Source: Actinomycetales bacterium JB111
GTDB taxonomy: Bacteria > Actinomycetota > Actinomycetes > Actinomycetales > Actinomycetaceae
Reading direction: 5' to 3'
NCBI GenBank assembly: GCA_900163555.1
Contig: FUHX01000004.1
Span: 98,856-162,855 of the forward strand
Length of the DNA stretch: 64,000 nt
The first letter of the stretch is position 1, and the number at the start of each line of letters is the position of its first letter. A program made the translations under genes and the position numbers. Positions 16,838 through 24,988 of this stretch are shown here, in pieces. The notes below the pieces were generated by a model. The model saw only the letters and a list, made by a program, of their open reading frames with translations, had not been told where the DNA came from and did not search any database.

Positions 16838-18067
16838 TCACGACCCGGAGAGCTGCTCCTTGGCGTACGCCGCGACCTGCTTGTACCTGCTGGTGATCGC
16901 CGTCATCTCCTCCGTGGTGATGACGTCGTCGATGTTGTCGAACGGCTGGTCCCCGGTGCGCTCGTAGACCTCCTTCAGGATCGTGTCCGGCGGGTTGGTC
17001 CGGTTCGTGAGGACGACCCGGGAGGTGGCGGGGCGCCGTTCGTCGTCGTAGGCGGCGAGGGCCTCGGCGACCGGGAGGCCGGAGGACAGGTGGCGGGCGA
17101 GCGCCGGCCCGTCGAGGATCGCCTGACCGGCGCCGTTTGACCCGCGCGGGATCATCGGGTGGGCGGCGTCGCCGAGGAGCGTGACGCGGCCGAAGGACCA
17201 CCGCTCGAGGGGGTCCTGGTCGACCATCGGGTACTCGAGCACACCCTCGGTCGCGTGCAGCATCCCGGCCACGTCCAGCCAGTCGAAGGTCCAGTCCTCG
17301 AAGACGTCGATGAAGTCCTCCAGCGCGCCCGCCCTGTTCCACTCGCGGCGCTGCGGCCTGGGGCGCTCGACCTCGGCGACCCAGTTGATGAGCTGCTTTC
17401 CGTTCTCCTGCACGGGCCGGACCGGGTAGATGACCATCTTCCCGGAGGTCAGCCAGCCGACCCGGATCATCGAGGCGCCGGTGAGGTAGGGGTCCCACTC
17501 GACGGTTCCGCGCCACATCGTCACGCCGGAGTACCGCGGGTCGCCCTCGTCCGGCCACAGCTGCCTGCGGACGACGGAGTGGACGCCGTCCGCGCCGACC
17601 AGCGCGTCCGCACGGACGTCGATCTGATCGCCGCCCGGGCCGGTCACGTGCAGGACGGCCGCGTCGCCGTCGTCGGTGAAGCCGGTCGCCCGGTGGCCGA
17701 GGTGCACGGCCGTCTCGCCGATCCGCTCTCGGACGGCGTCGAGCAGGGTGAGCTGGATGTCGGCGCGGTGGATGGAGAGCTGCGGGTGGTCGTAGCCGGC
17801 GAACCGGCCGGCCCGCTCGCGGTGGACGAACTGACCGTGCCGGTTGAAGAAGGCGGCCTCCGTCGTCTCGACGGCGACCGACTCGAGCGCGTGGAGCAGG
17901 CCGAGGGAGCTGAGCACCTTGATCGAGTGCGGGAGCAGGTTGACGCCCGCCCCCAGCGGGGCGATCTCCGGCGCGGCCTCGTAAAGCTCGCAGTCGATGC
18001 CCGCCTCGTGGAGCGAGAGGGCCAGGGTCAGGCCGCCGATACCGGCTCCCGCGATGACTACCTTCAT
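16838..18067 (-). CDS. PhzS-like FAD-dependent aromatic monooxygenase
   Basis: 409 residues. The N-terminal MKVVIAGAGIGGLTLALSLH binds the ADP part of FAD, a DxxxG-type region with ALVGADGVHSVVR follows, and VTLLGDAAHPMIPRGSNGAG binds the flavin ribityl chain. The stretch EYPMVDQDPLERWSFGRVT and the Ile-His-Arg start of the middle domain match the phenazine hydroxylase PhzS more closely than salicylate hydroxylase, as far as I can judge by eye. It hydroxylates an aromatic or N-heteroaromatic ring using NAD(P)H and O2. No phenazine biosynthesis genes are present, so a catabolic role is more likely. It is divergent from a binding-protein/hydrolase operon. Confidence 0.85.
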   Translation of the reverse strand: MKVVIAGAGIGGLTLALSLHEAGIDCELYEAAPEIAPLGAGVNLLPHSIKVLSSLGLLHALESVAVETTEAAFFNRHGQFVHRERAGRFAGYDHPQLSIHRADIQLTLLDAVRERIGETAVHLGHRATGFTDDGDAAVLHVTGPGGDQIDVRADALVGADGVHSVVRRQLWPDEGDPRYSGVTMWRGTVEWDPYLTGASMIRVGWLTSGKMVIYPVRPVQENGKQLINWVAEVERPRPQRREWNRAGALEDFIDVFEDWTFDWLDVAGMLHATEGVLEYPMVDQDPLERWSFGRVTLLGDAAHPMIPRGSNGAGQAILDGPALARHLSSGLPVAEALAAYDDERRPATSRVVLTNRTNPPDTILKEVYERTGDQPFDNIDDVITTEEMTAITSRYKQVAAYAKEQLSGS

Positions 18068-18399
18068 CCGTGCGTCTCCTTCGAGGTCTGTCGGCTGCCT
18101 GGGCAACCGCGCGTTCGTGGCACCGCCCACCGCGGCGACGACCGACGCTGGACCTGGCGCCGATGCTAGGGACGCCACCGGGCGCCGTCGGCCGATCCCG
18201 TGATCCGTTCCGCCGGCCGGAACCCCTCCGCGCCCGCCTGGCCGGACCGCCACCGCGTTCCGGCATGTCGAACGCCGCGGATGGTCGAGCCGCCCTCCGT
18301 TCGATCGGGCCTAGCGTGACAACGCCTGGACGACAATGCGCGTCGCCCGGTTCCGGACCGCGGATGCATCGGAGCAGCCGCAGAACTTCAGGAGACCTC
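18068..18399. promoter_or_regulatory. Divergent promoter region with inverted repeats
   Basis: This 332-bp gap separates the PhzS-like gene from the binding-protein gene. It holds the inverted repeat GTTCCG-N5-CGGAAC (18207-18223) and related half-sites such as GTTCCGG near 18350, suitable for a dimeric regulator such as an IclR protein. No gene is evident in it. Confidence 0.45.
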
Positions 18400-19392
18400 A
18401 TGACACGCACACGATCGGCCGCCGGTGCGGCCGCCGCCCTTCTCGCCTCGATCGCGCTCGCGGCGTGCGGCGGGGGCGACGACGAGAGCTCGGGCGAGAA
18501 CGGTTCCGAGTCGTCGAGCGACGGCGGGCTGACCACGGTGCGGGTGGGCGAGACGAACGGCATCCCGTCGGCGTTCCTCGAGTTCGCCCTCGCCCAGGGC
18601 TTCTTCGAGGACCAGGGCATCGACCTGCAGCTCGACACGTCCGCGGGTGGCGCCGCCGCCATCCCCGGCATGCTCAGCGGCGACCTCGACATCACCGGTG
18701 GGAACTCCGTGAGCGCCCTGCTCGCCGCCTACCAGGGGCTGCCGATCACGCTCATCGCGCCCGGCACCTTCGGCACGGACGACCCGGACAGCGACTTCTC
18801 GGCCGTCCTCGTCCCGGCGGACTCCGACATCGAGTCCGCCGCCGACCTGCCGGGCCACTCGGTGTCCGTGAACACGCTGCAGAACGTCGGGGACATCACC
18901 ATCTCCGAGGCGACGCGCAACGCAGGCGGCGACCCCGACGGCATCGAGTACACGGAGCTCGGCTTCCCGGACATGCTGCCCGCGCTCGACAGCGGCAACA
19001 TCGACGCCGCGTGGGTCATCGAGCCCTTCGCCACGATCGGCATCCAGAACGGCGACCGCGTCGTCGCCTACCCGTACGCGGAGTCCTACCCGAACCTCCA
19101 GATCGGGGTCTTCCAGACGACGACCGAGTACGCCGAGAGCAACCCGGAGATCATCGAGGCCTTCCGCGCCGCGCTCGACGCGACCGTCGAGGCGGTCCAG
19201 GCCGACCCCGACGCCTTCCGCGACGAGCTCGCGGCCTCCGCCGGCATCGACCCCGAGGTGGCGGCCGAGATGGTCCTCCCGGTCTACGGGCACGAGATTG
19301 ACACCGAGTCCCTGGAGTTCTACAACGAACGCATGCTGGACGAAGGATTCATCGACGAAGCCGTCGACATCGACGCCCTGGTCCTCCCATGA
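18400..19392 (+). CDS. ABC transporter substrate-binding lipoprotein (NitT/TauT-like)
   Basis: 330 residues with a lipoprotein signal ending LAAC (C23), a Gly/Ser/Glu linker and a binding fold with FALAQGFFEDQGIDLQLDTS, a GGAAAIPGMLSGDLDITGG hinge and a NIDAAWVIEPF motif. It is a paralogue of the lipoproteins at 12457 and 34394. AGGAG precedes the ATG by 5 nt. It overlaps the next gene, a cysteine hydrolase, by ATGA, so binding and hydrolysis probably serve the same compound. No permease or ATPase is encoded nearby. Confidence 0.87.
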   Translation: MTRTRSAAGAAAALLASIALAACGGGDDESSGENGSESSSDGGLTTVRVGETNGIPSAFLEFALAQGFFEDQGIDLQLDTSAGGAAAIPGMLSGDLDITGGNSVSALLAAYQGLPITLIAPGTFGTDDPDSDFSAVLVPADSDIESAADLPGHSVSVNTLQNVGDITISEATRNAGGDPDGIEYTELGFPDMLPALDSGNIDAAWVIEPFATIGIQNGDRVVAYPYAESYPNLQIGVFQTTTEYAESNPEIIEAFRAALDATVEAVQADPDAFRDELAASAGIDPEVAAEMVLPVYGHEIDTESLEFYNERMLDEGFIDEAVDIDALVLP

Positions 19393-20033
19393 CGGACCTC
19401 GGCGGCAGCCTCGCGGTCGTCGTCGTCGACGTGCAGAACGACTTCTGCTCGCCGGACGGGACGATGGCCGGTCGGGGCCTGGACCTCGAGCAGATCCCCG
19501 CGGCGTCGGCGAACCTCGTCCGTCTCGCCGAGGCCGCGCGGGCGGCCGGGGTCCCGGTCGTCCACGTGCGCACCCACCACGACGAGGACGTCGACTCGGC
19601 CGCGTGGGACGCACGCTACAACGTGCCCGACGGCGCCCCCGTCCCCCCGCGCAACTGCCGGCCCGGCACCTGGGGCGCCGAGCCCTGGGCGGTCACCGAC
19701 CTGCCCGGGGAGCAGGTGCACATCAAGCACCGGTACTCCGGGTTCACGTCCCCGACCCTCGAGGCCGGCCTGCGGGAGCTCGGCGCGACCACCCTGCTCG
19801 TCTGCGGCGTCGCGACCGAGGTGTGCGTGGAGACGACCCTTCGCGACGCGCTCGAACGGGACTTCCACGTGGCCGTCGTCGGGGACGCCTCGGCCACCTA
19901 CGCGCGGGACATCCACGACCAGGCGGTGGCCCGCATGGGCCGCCACTGGGGACTCGCGCTCACGACCGACCAGGCGGTGGAGGCCGTCGGCCGGGCGTCG
20001 TCGTCGGCCCGGGCGGGAGACGCCGCCGGCTGA
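19389..20033 (+). CDS. Isochorismatase-family cysteine hydrolase
   Basis: 214 residues with the catalytic triad of the family: D14 in VVVDVQNDF, K113 in HIKHRYSGF and C146 in GVATEVCVETT. Relatives include nicotinamidase, N-carbamoylsarcosine amidase and maleamate amidase, all hydrolysing amides of small acids. True isochorismatase activity is less likely without siderophore genes nearby. It is translationally coupled to the binding lipoprotein and lies opposite a PhzS-like monooxygenase, a combination that could serve N-heteroaromatic breakdown (inference). Its stop lies inside a 28-bp direct repeat. Confidence 0.87.
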   Translation: MTDLGGSLAVVVVDVQNDFCSPDGTMAGRGLDLEQIPAASANLVRLAEAARAAGVPVVHVRTHHDEDVDSAAWDARYNVPDGAPVPPRNCRPGTWGAEPWAVTDLPGEQVHIKHRYSGFTSPTLEAGLRELGATTLLVCGVATEVCVETTLRDALERDFHVAVVGDASATYARDIHDQAVARMGRHWGLALTTDQAVEAVGRASSSARAGDAAG

Positions 20034-20048
20034 CGGCCAGGACGACCG
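20021..20048. repeat. 28-bp exact direct repeat, copy 1
   Basis: Identical over 28 bases to 20635-20662. This copy covers the stop codon of the isochorismatase-family gene. The two copies flank the small YtxH-like gene. Confidence 0.8.
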
Positions 20049-20131
20049 ACCCGCGGACTCCCCCGCCCCTTCTCGCCCCGTGACGCCGCCGCACCTCTAG
20101 GCTCGGTCTGTACCCGACGAAGGAGGACACC

Positions 20132-20479
20132 ATGGGCAAGGTGTCATTCCTGGCAGGTCTCGGCGTGGGCTTCGTGCTCGGCGCACGGGCCGGCCGAGGC
20201 CAGTACGAGAAGCTCAAGCGCCAGGCGACCAACGTGTGGGAGAACCCCCGCGTCGCCGAGCTCCGCGAGCAGGCGGGCGAGAAGGCGGGTGACCTCGCCA
20301 AGCAGGCCCCCGGCGCTGCGGCGTCCGCGGTCCGCAGCGCGGCGGAGAAGGTCAGCGAAGTCGTCGAGGAGCGCCGCTCGGGGTCATCCGAGGACGGCGA
20401 GGATCAGTCGGCGGGCCCGGACGGCGCCGACGCGGGGACGAAGCCCCTCAGGCCGACCCCGCCGCAGCCGGCCCCCTGA
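20132..20479 (+). CDS. Small glycine-zipper membrane protein (YtxH-like)
   Basis: 115 residues: a short hydrophobic N-terminal segment with spaced glycines (FLAGLGVGFVLGARAG), then an amphipathic helical region with repeated AxxKAGDLA/ASAVRSAAEKV patterns, then an acidic, proline-rich tail. This resembles the small YtxH-type proteins common in actinobacteria, which have no defined function. AAGGAGG lies 7 nt before the ATG. It has its own -10-like TAGGCT near 20099 and is followed by a strong terminator, so it is probably monocistronic. Confidence 0.72.
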   Translation: MGKVSFLAGLGVGFVLGARAGRGQYEKLKRQATNVWENPRVAELREQAGEKAGDLAKQAPGAAASAVRSAAEKVSEVVEERRSGSSEDGEDQSAGPDGADAGTKPLRPTPPQPAP

Positions 20480-20533
20480 CGGTCCCCCGCACGACCAGGA
20501 GTCCTGACCGGACCCCGGCGACCCGACCGGCAC

Positions 20534-20568
20534 GACGTCTGCGGGACCGTCATGGTCCCGCAGACGTC
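20534..20568. terminator. Bidirectional terminator hairpin
   Basis: A perfect 15-bp stem (20534-20548 with 20554-20568) with a 5-nt loop lies between the YtxH-like gene and the converging MFS gene. Confidence 0.8.
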
Positions 20569-20612
20569 ATCGTGCGTTCCAGACCACGCCAGGGCCTCGG
20601 GCGCGGGGTCCG

Positions 20613-21800
20613 TCACGCCGGCTTCGGCAGGAACCGCCGCCGGCTGACGGCCAGGACGACCGTGAGCGCGTAGACGACGAGCACGCACACCCACCCCACC
20701 GGGTAGGACGTGGCGTCGACGAGCGCCCCGAAGGACACCGGGCCGATCGAGAAGCCGAGGTAGAGGCCGAGCGAGAGCACGCCGGTGGCCCGGCCGACGA
20801 GTCGCGGCGCGACCGCCCGCACCACCGTCACCATGAGGACGACGTTCGCGGCGATCCCGGAGGCGCCGAACAGGGCGGCCCCCACCCACACCAGGCCGTT
20901 CGCCGTGTAGTCGGCCAGGAGCACGACCCCGACGCCGAGGGTCGCCCCGACCGCGAGGACGATGAGCGAGATCCGGGGAGACTCCGCGCGGCCGACCGTC
21001 CGCCCCCACCAGATGCGGGCGACCAGGCCGACGGCCCCGACGACGGTCGCCAGCATGCCGGCGACCGTCCGGGAGATCCCGAGCTCCTCGTAGCCGTACA
21101 GCGGGAGATAGACGTTGGTCGCCTGGATCGCGACGCCGTTGAGCATCGCGTACCCGGCGAGCCACCAGACGACCCCCGGGATCGCGCCGAGCGTGACGGA
21201 CGTGCCCGAGGTGCTCGCCGACCTGCCGTCGGCCTCCGTGCGCGGCAGGTAGCGCAGGGTGAGCGCGAGGCCCGCGAGCGCGACGACGGTGCCCGCCGCG
21301 AGCGAACCGCGCCAGGTCACCAGCAGGGCGAGCGGCGGCATCGCCAGCCCGGCGAGCGCCTGGGCCATCTGCACGCCCGACTGCTTGACGCCGACGAGCG
21401 TCCCGCGGGAGTCGGGGGCCGCGTGGCTGGCGACGAGGCGGTTCGTCACCGGGTTGGAGAGGGCCTGGATCGCGCCGGAGATGACGACCGCGGCGACGAG
21501 CCAGACGATGCTCCGGGCGAGGGCGGCGACGACGAGCGAGGCGACGGCGCCGGCGTAGAGCACGACCATCGTGCGCGCGACGCTCCACCGGTCGACGAGC
21601 GCGCCGAACACGGTCGAGCAGATCGCGGCGGTGATGAAGGCGGCCGTGGCGAAGACGCCGAACTGCGCGCGGGTGAGGTCGAGGTCGTCGATGATCGACG
21701 GGCTCATGGCGGTCAGGCCGTAGACGAGAAGCGGGCCGATGCCCATGGCGATGGCCAGGGACGCCATCAGTCCCGCGCTGACACCGCCCTTGTCCGTCAC
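20613..21800 (-). CDS. MFS transporter
   Basis: A 395-residue carrier with 12 hydrophobic segments. The TM2-TM3 loop is FGALVDRWSVARTM and an N-terminal GIGPLLVYGLTAMSPSII precedes it. The start is GTG at 21800. The gene lies next to the FAD hydroxylase at 21946-23772 on the same strand, 145 bp downstream of it, and could import the aromatic substrate or export an intermediate. Nothing in the sequence fixes the substrate. A 28-bp segment near its 3' end is duplicated at 20021-20048. Confidence 0.8.
   Translation of the reverse strand: MTDKGGVSAGLMASLAIAMGIGPLLVYGLTAMSPSIIDDLDLTRAQFGVFATAAFITAAICSTVFGALVDRWSVARTMVVLYAGAVASLVVAALARSIVWLVAAVVISGAIQALSNPVTNRLVASHAAPDSRGTLVGVKQSGVQMAQALAGLAMPPLALLVTWRGSLAAGTVVALAGLALTLRYLPRTEADGRSASTSGTSVTLGAIPGVVWWLAGYAMLNGVAIQATNVYLPLYGYEELGISRTVAGMLATVVGAVGLVARIWWGRTVGRAESPRISLIVLAVGATLGVGVVLLADYTANGLVWVGAALFGASGIAANVVLMVTVVRAVAPRLVGRATGVLSLGLYLGFSIGPVSFGALVDATSYPVGWVCVLVVYALTVVLAVSRRRFLPKPA
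20635..20662. repeat. 28-bp exact direct repeat, copy 2
   Basis: Second copy of the repeat at 20021-20048. Here it lies within the C-terminal coding part of the MFS gene, on the opposite coding strand. Confidence 0.8.
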
Positions 21801-21945
21801 GGCCTGATCGTCTCAGAGTGCGCGTCGATCTCCGACCGCCGTCCGCCGATCTTCGGACAGGCGGGAACCGTCGCGGCACCTCGGTTCGCCACGGACAGTG
21901 GCCCGGCCGGTCGCGGACCGAGGTGCCTCGTCGACACGCGTGACG

Positions 21946-23772
21946 TCAGTCGAGCGCGAGCACCTCACGCAGCACGCGCCGCAGGTCCCCCGCGGGGTCG
22001 TCGGTCACCCGCTCCGACCGCCAGGCCACGTGCATGTCGGGGCGGACGAGCACGACGCCGTCGTCCGCCACCCCGCTCAGTCGCGCCCAGTCGTCGAACA
22101 GGTCCGTGTACCGCCGGCCGGGCCCGATCACGTGCGCGCCGAGGTCCAGGCCGAGCTCGGGGCCGACCTCCGTCGCCGCGCGCACCCACGCCTCGCCGCC
22201 GATGGACGTCAGGAGGGTGAACCGGCCCTTGCCGCACACGTCGTGGGTGGAGACCTTCCGGCCGTCCTCCCCGAGCCAGGCGTGCGGCAGGCGGGCGCCG
22301 GGCCACGTCGTCGGGTGGTAATACAGCTCGGGGTCGCGCTCGTAGACCGGCTCCGGCGTCCCGTCCGGGACGACGGCCGAGGACCGGTACCGCTGGCCGA
22401 GCTCCACCCCGTGGGCGTTGAACTCGTAGTCCTTGCGGCGCAGCGCCCCCCGCAGCGCCTTCCGACGCCGGGCACCCTCCTCGGTGGCCTCCTTGCGGGA
22501 CTCGATGGTCGCCTCCATCTCGGCGACGGACTGACCCTCCGAGACACCGAGGGCCTCGAGGATCTCCCCGAACTCCTCGATCGACTTGTTCGCGCGCAGG
22601 ACGATCTGCTCCCCGACCGGCGCGCGCTCGTCCTGGTATGTCGCGAGCAGCCCCTCGCCGGCCTGCCCCTTGAGGACGGCCGCGATCTTCCACGCGAGGT
22701 TGTACGAGTCGCCGACCGACGTGTTCGAGCCGAGCCCGTTCGACGGCGGGTGGCGGTGGGCGGCGTCGCCGGCGATGAAGACCCGGCCGACCGTGTTCGT
22801 CGTCGCCCATGCCTTGTTGTTCCCCCACAGCGACAGGGAGCGGATCGTCACCGGTAGGTCGGGGACGCCCACGAGGTCGCGGACGATCTCGATCGCACCG
22901 TCCTCGGTGAGGTCTGGTGGCGGCTGGTTGATGTCGTAACCCCAGGTGATGAGCCACTCGTTCCAGGGGCGGACCATGCGCACGAGGCCCAGGCCGATGC
23001 CGCCGATCGTGGCGCCGGGTCGCAGGACCCAGTACAGGACGGACGGGCGGTGGCCGACCAGCTCGGTGAGGTCCATGTGACAGACGATGTTCATGGACCC
23101 GGCGATGTCCATCTGGCCCTTGATCGGCACGCCGAGCTGCTCCGCGATCGACGAGCGTCCGCCGTCGGCCCCGATGACGTAGCGGGCCCGCACCCGGTAG
23201 GTGTGGCCGGACCGGCGGTCGCGCACCGTGGCGGTGACGCCGGAGTCGTCCTGGACGAGTGAGAGGTACTCGGTGTCGAACCGGAAGCGGGCGCCCCGCG
23301 CCGCGGCGGCCGAGACGAGGATCGGTTCGAAGTAGGTCTGCGGGAGGTCGCAGTTGAGCGACGGGCTGGCCTGGACGTAGTCGGCCTCGCGGTCGGGGCG
23401 GGTCCCCCACGCCTGGACGCGGCCGAACTCCTCGCCGGCGATCGACGTGCAGAAGGCTGTGTTCCCCATGAGCTCGTGCGGCGTCGCCTGCTTCTTGATC
23501 TCGTCCTCGAGGCCCATGTCCCGCATGATCTCGACGGTGCGCTGGTTGGTGATGTGCGCACGCGGGGTGTTGGCGGTCCAGCGGTACTTCGTCAGCACGA
23601 GGACGTCGACGCCCGCGTCCGCGAGGAACAGGGCCGCCGAGCTGCCGGCGGGGCCGGAGCCGATGACCAGGACGTCGGTGTGCACGTCGACGGGTGCCTC
23701 GCCGTCGATCGCCTGCCCCTGGGTGAGGTCCGGCTCCGGCTCGTTCTCCAGCGTGCGGTCGGTCAGTGCCAT
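21946..23772 (-). CDS. TfdB-like FAD-dependent phenol hydroxylase
   Basis: 608 residues, the size of the 2,4-dichlorophenol hydroxylase/phenol hydroxylase group. It shows DVLVIGSGPAGSSAALFLADAG for FAD, an internal YVIGADGGRSSIAEQLG (the DG motif for FAD and NADPH), and GRVFIAGDAAHRHPPSNGLG for flavin. The C-terminal thioredoxin-like domain is present. It hydroxylates a phenol ortho to the OH using NADPH and O2. With hydroxyquinol dioxygenase and maleylacetate reductase close by, resorcinol or a similar diphenol hydroxylated to hydroxyquinol is the best guess. GAGGAGAG precedes the ATG. It is divergent from a LysR gene. Confidence 0.88.
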   Translation of the reverse strand: MALTDRTLENEPEPDLTQGQAIDGEAPVDVHTDVLVIGSGPAGSSAALFLADAGVDVLVLTKYRWTANTPRAHITNQRTVEIMRDMGLEDEIKKQATPHELMGNTAFCTSIAGEEFGRVQAWGTRPDREADYVQASPSLNCDLPQTYFEPILVSAAAARGARFRFDTEYLSLVQDDSGVTATVRDRRSGHTYRVRARYVIGADGGRSSIAEQLGVPIKGQMDIAGSMNIVCHMDLTELVGHRPSVLYWVLRPGATIGGIGLGLVRMVRPWNEWLITWGYDINQPPPDLTEDGAIEIVRDLVGVPDLPVTIRSLSLWGNNKAWATTNTVGRVFIAGDAAHRHPPSNGLGSNTSVGDSYNLAWKIAAVLKGQAGEGLLATYQDERAPVGEQIVLRANKSIEEFGEILEALGVSEGQSVAEMEATIESRKEATEEGARRRKALRGALRRKDYEFNAHGVELGQRYRSSAVVPDGTPEPVYERDPELYYHPTTWPGARLPHAWLGEDGRKVSTHDVCGKGRFTLLTSIGGEAWVRAATEVGPELGLDLGAHVIGPGRRYTDLFDDWARLSGVADDGVVLVRPDMHVAWRSERVTDDPAGDLRRVLREVLALD

Positions 23773-23934
23773 GTGCAGCTCGCTCTCCTCGACTCTGGTT
23801 CAGCGTGTCGACGGCGCGGTTCCGCGACCCTGCGGAGGTGCATCTGACGTCGACCATGACGTGGGACCTCAGTGTGGCCGAGCCCGGACCATACGTCTAA
23901 GTCTGGATCATTGGGTCTGCTATACATGCCCCGT

Positions 23935-24933
23935 ATGGAGCTGCGCCACCTTCGCTACCTCGCCACCGTCGTCGACGAGCGATCCGTCTCCCGGGCCGCC
24001 GACCGCCTGGGCATGACGCAGCCGCCGCTGTCCTCGGCGATCCAGCAGGTCGAGAAGGAGGTCGGCACACCCCTCCTCGTCCGCCACGCGCGCGGGGTCG
24101 AGCCCACGGAGGCCGGGAGGTACCTGGCCGGCGAGATCCGGCAGATCCTCCGACACCTCGACGACGCCGTCGCCCGGACCGCGGAGGTCGGCGAGGGGCG
24201 CGTCGGCCGGATCTCCATCGCGGCCGAGCCGATCGCGTCGTGGGGCTGGCTCCCGGCCGTCGCCCGGGCGTTCACGGCCGGCTCCCCCGACGTCGCCCTC
24301 GACGTCGCCGCCTACCCGCCCGAGGGGGTGACCGACTCCGTCCGCGCCGAGCGGGTCACCGTGGGCATGCTCTACACGATCGAGTCGGCCGTCCTCGCGA
24401 AGACGGCCGCGGCCGGGCTGCAGACGGCGGTCTCCCGCCGCGAGCCGCTGGTCCTCGCCCTGCCCGCGGACCACCGGCTCGCCTCGTCCCCGGTGGTGGA
24501 CCTCCACGACCTCGCCGAGGACCGCTGGGTCATCCCGCGGCCGACACCCGCCGTCCCGGGGATCGCCGAGCTGCTCACCCGCGCCTGGTCCGAGGCGGGG
24601 ACCGCGCCCGGCGCGGCGGGCACGACGGCGACCCCGGCGGAGGCCCTCGCCCTCGTCACCGGCGCGGGGTGCGTGGCGGCGCTGCCGGCGTCGGTCCGGT
24701 CCGTCGCCACGAGCGGCGTGCGGCTGGCGATGCCGCACCGCCCGCTCGGCGACCTCGAGGCCGTCGTCGTGTGGCGGGACGAGACACCCACCGCCGCCCT
24801 GCGCGAGTACCTCTCCTCGGCGCTGCGCGCCCCCGAGCCCGACCAGCTGGGCAGCCACCTCGCGCGCCCGGCGAGCAACGAGGCCGAGCTGGCCGCGCAG
24901 TTCGAGGACCCCCCGCCCACGTTCCGGGGCTGA
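23935..24933 (+). CDS. LysR-family transcriptional regulator
   Basis: 332 residues with the standard N-terminal helix-turn-helix (MELRHLRYLATVVDERSVSRAADRLGMTQPPLSSAIQQ region, 1-60) and a two-lobed effector domain from about 90. The divergent partner is the TfdB-like hydroxylase, the classic arrangement for a LysR activator of aromatic catabolism responding to a pathway intermediate. ATG 23935 is chosen as the start of the conserved domain; TATACAT ends 7 nt upstream, compatible with a leaderless or very short leader. An ATG three codons earlier (23926) is possible. The last 30 residues go beyond the usual family end. Confidence 0.88.
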   Translation: MELRHLRYLATVVDERSVSRAADRLGMTQPPLSSAIQQVEKEVGTPLLVRHARGVEPTEAGRYLAGEIRQILRHLDDAVARTAEVGEGRVGRISIAAEPIASWGWLPAVARAFTAGSPDVALDVAAYPPEGVTDSVRAERVTVGMLYTIESAVLAKTAAAGLQTAVSRREPLVLALPADHRLASSPVVDLHDLAEDRWVIPRPTPAVPGIAELLTRAWSEAGTAPGAAGTTATPAEALALVTGAGCVAALPASVRSVATSGVRLAMPHRPLGDLEAVVVWRDETPTAALREYLSSALRAPEPDQLGSHLARPASNEAELAAQFEDPPPTFRG

Positions 24934-24938
24934 GGGCC

Positions 24939-24988
24939 GGCCGGCCTGCCCGCTACTCCGGCCGGCCTGCTTGCTACTCCGGCCGGCT
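24939..24988. repeat. 21-bp tandem repeat spanning a stop codon
   Basis: Units begin at 24939 and 24960 with a partial third at 24981. Each full unit contains, on the minus strand, CCGGAGTAG, the last codons and stop of the intradiol dioxygenase gene. The period is a multiple of three. The block fills the gap between the converging LysR and dioxygenase genes. Confidence 0.75.
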
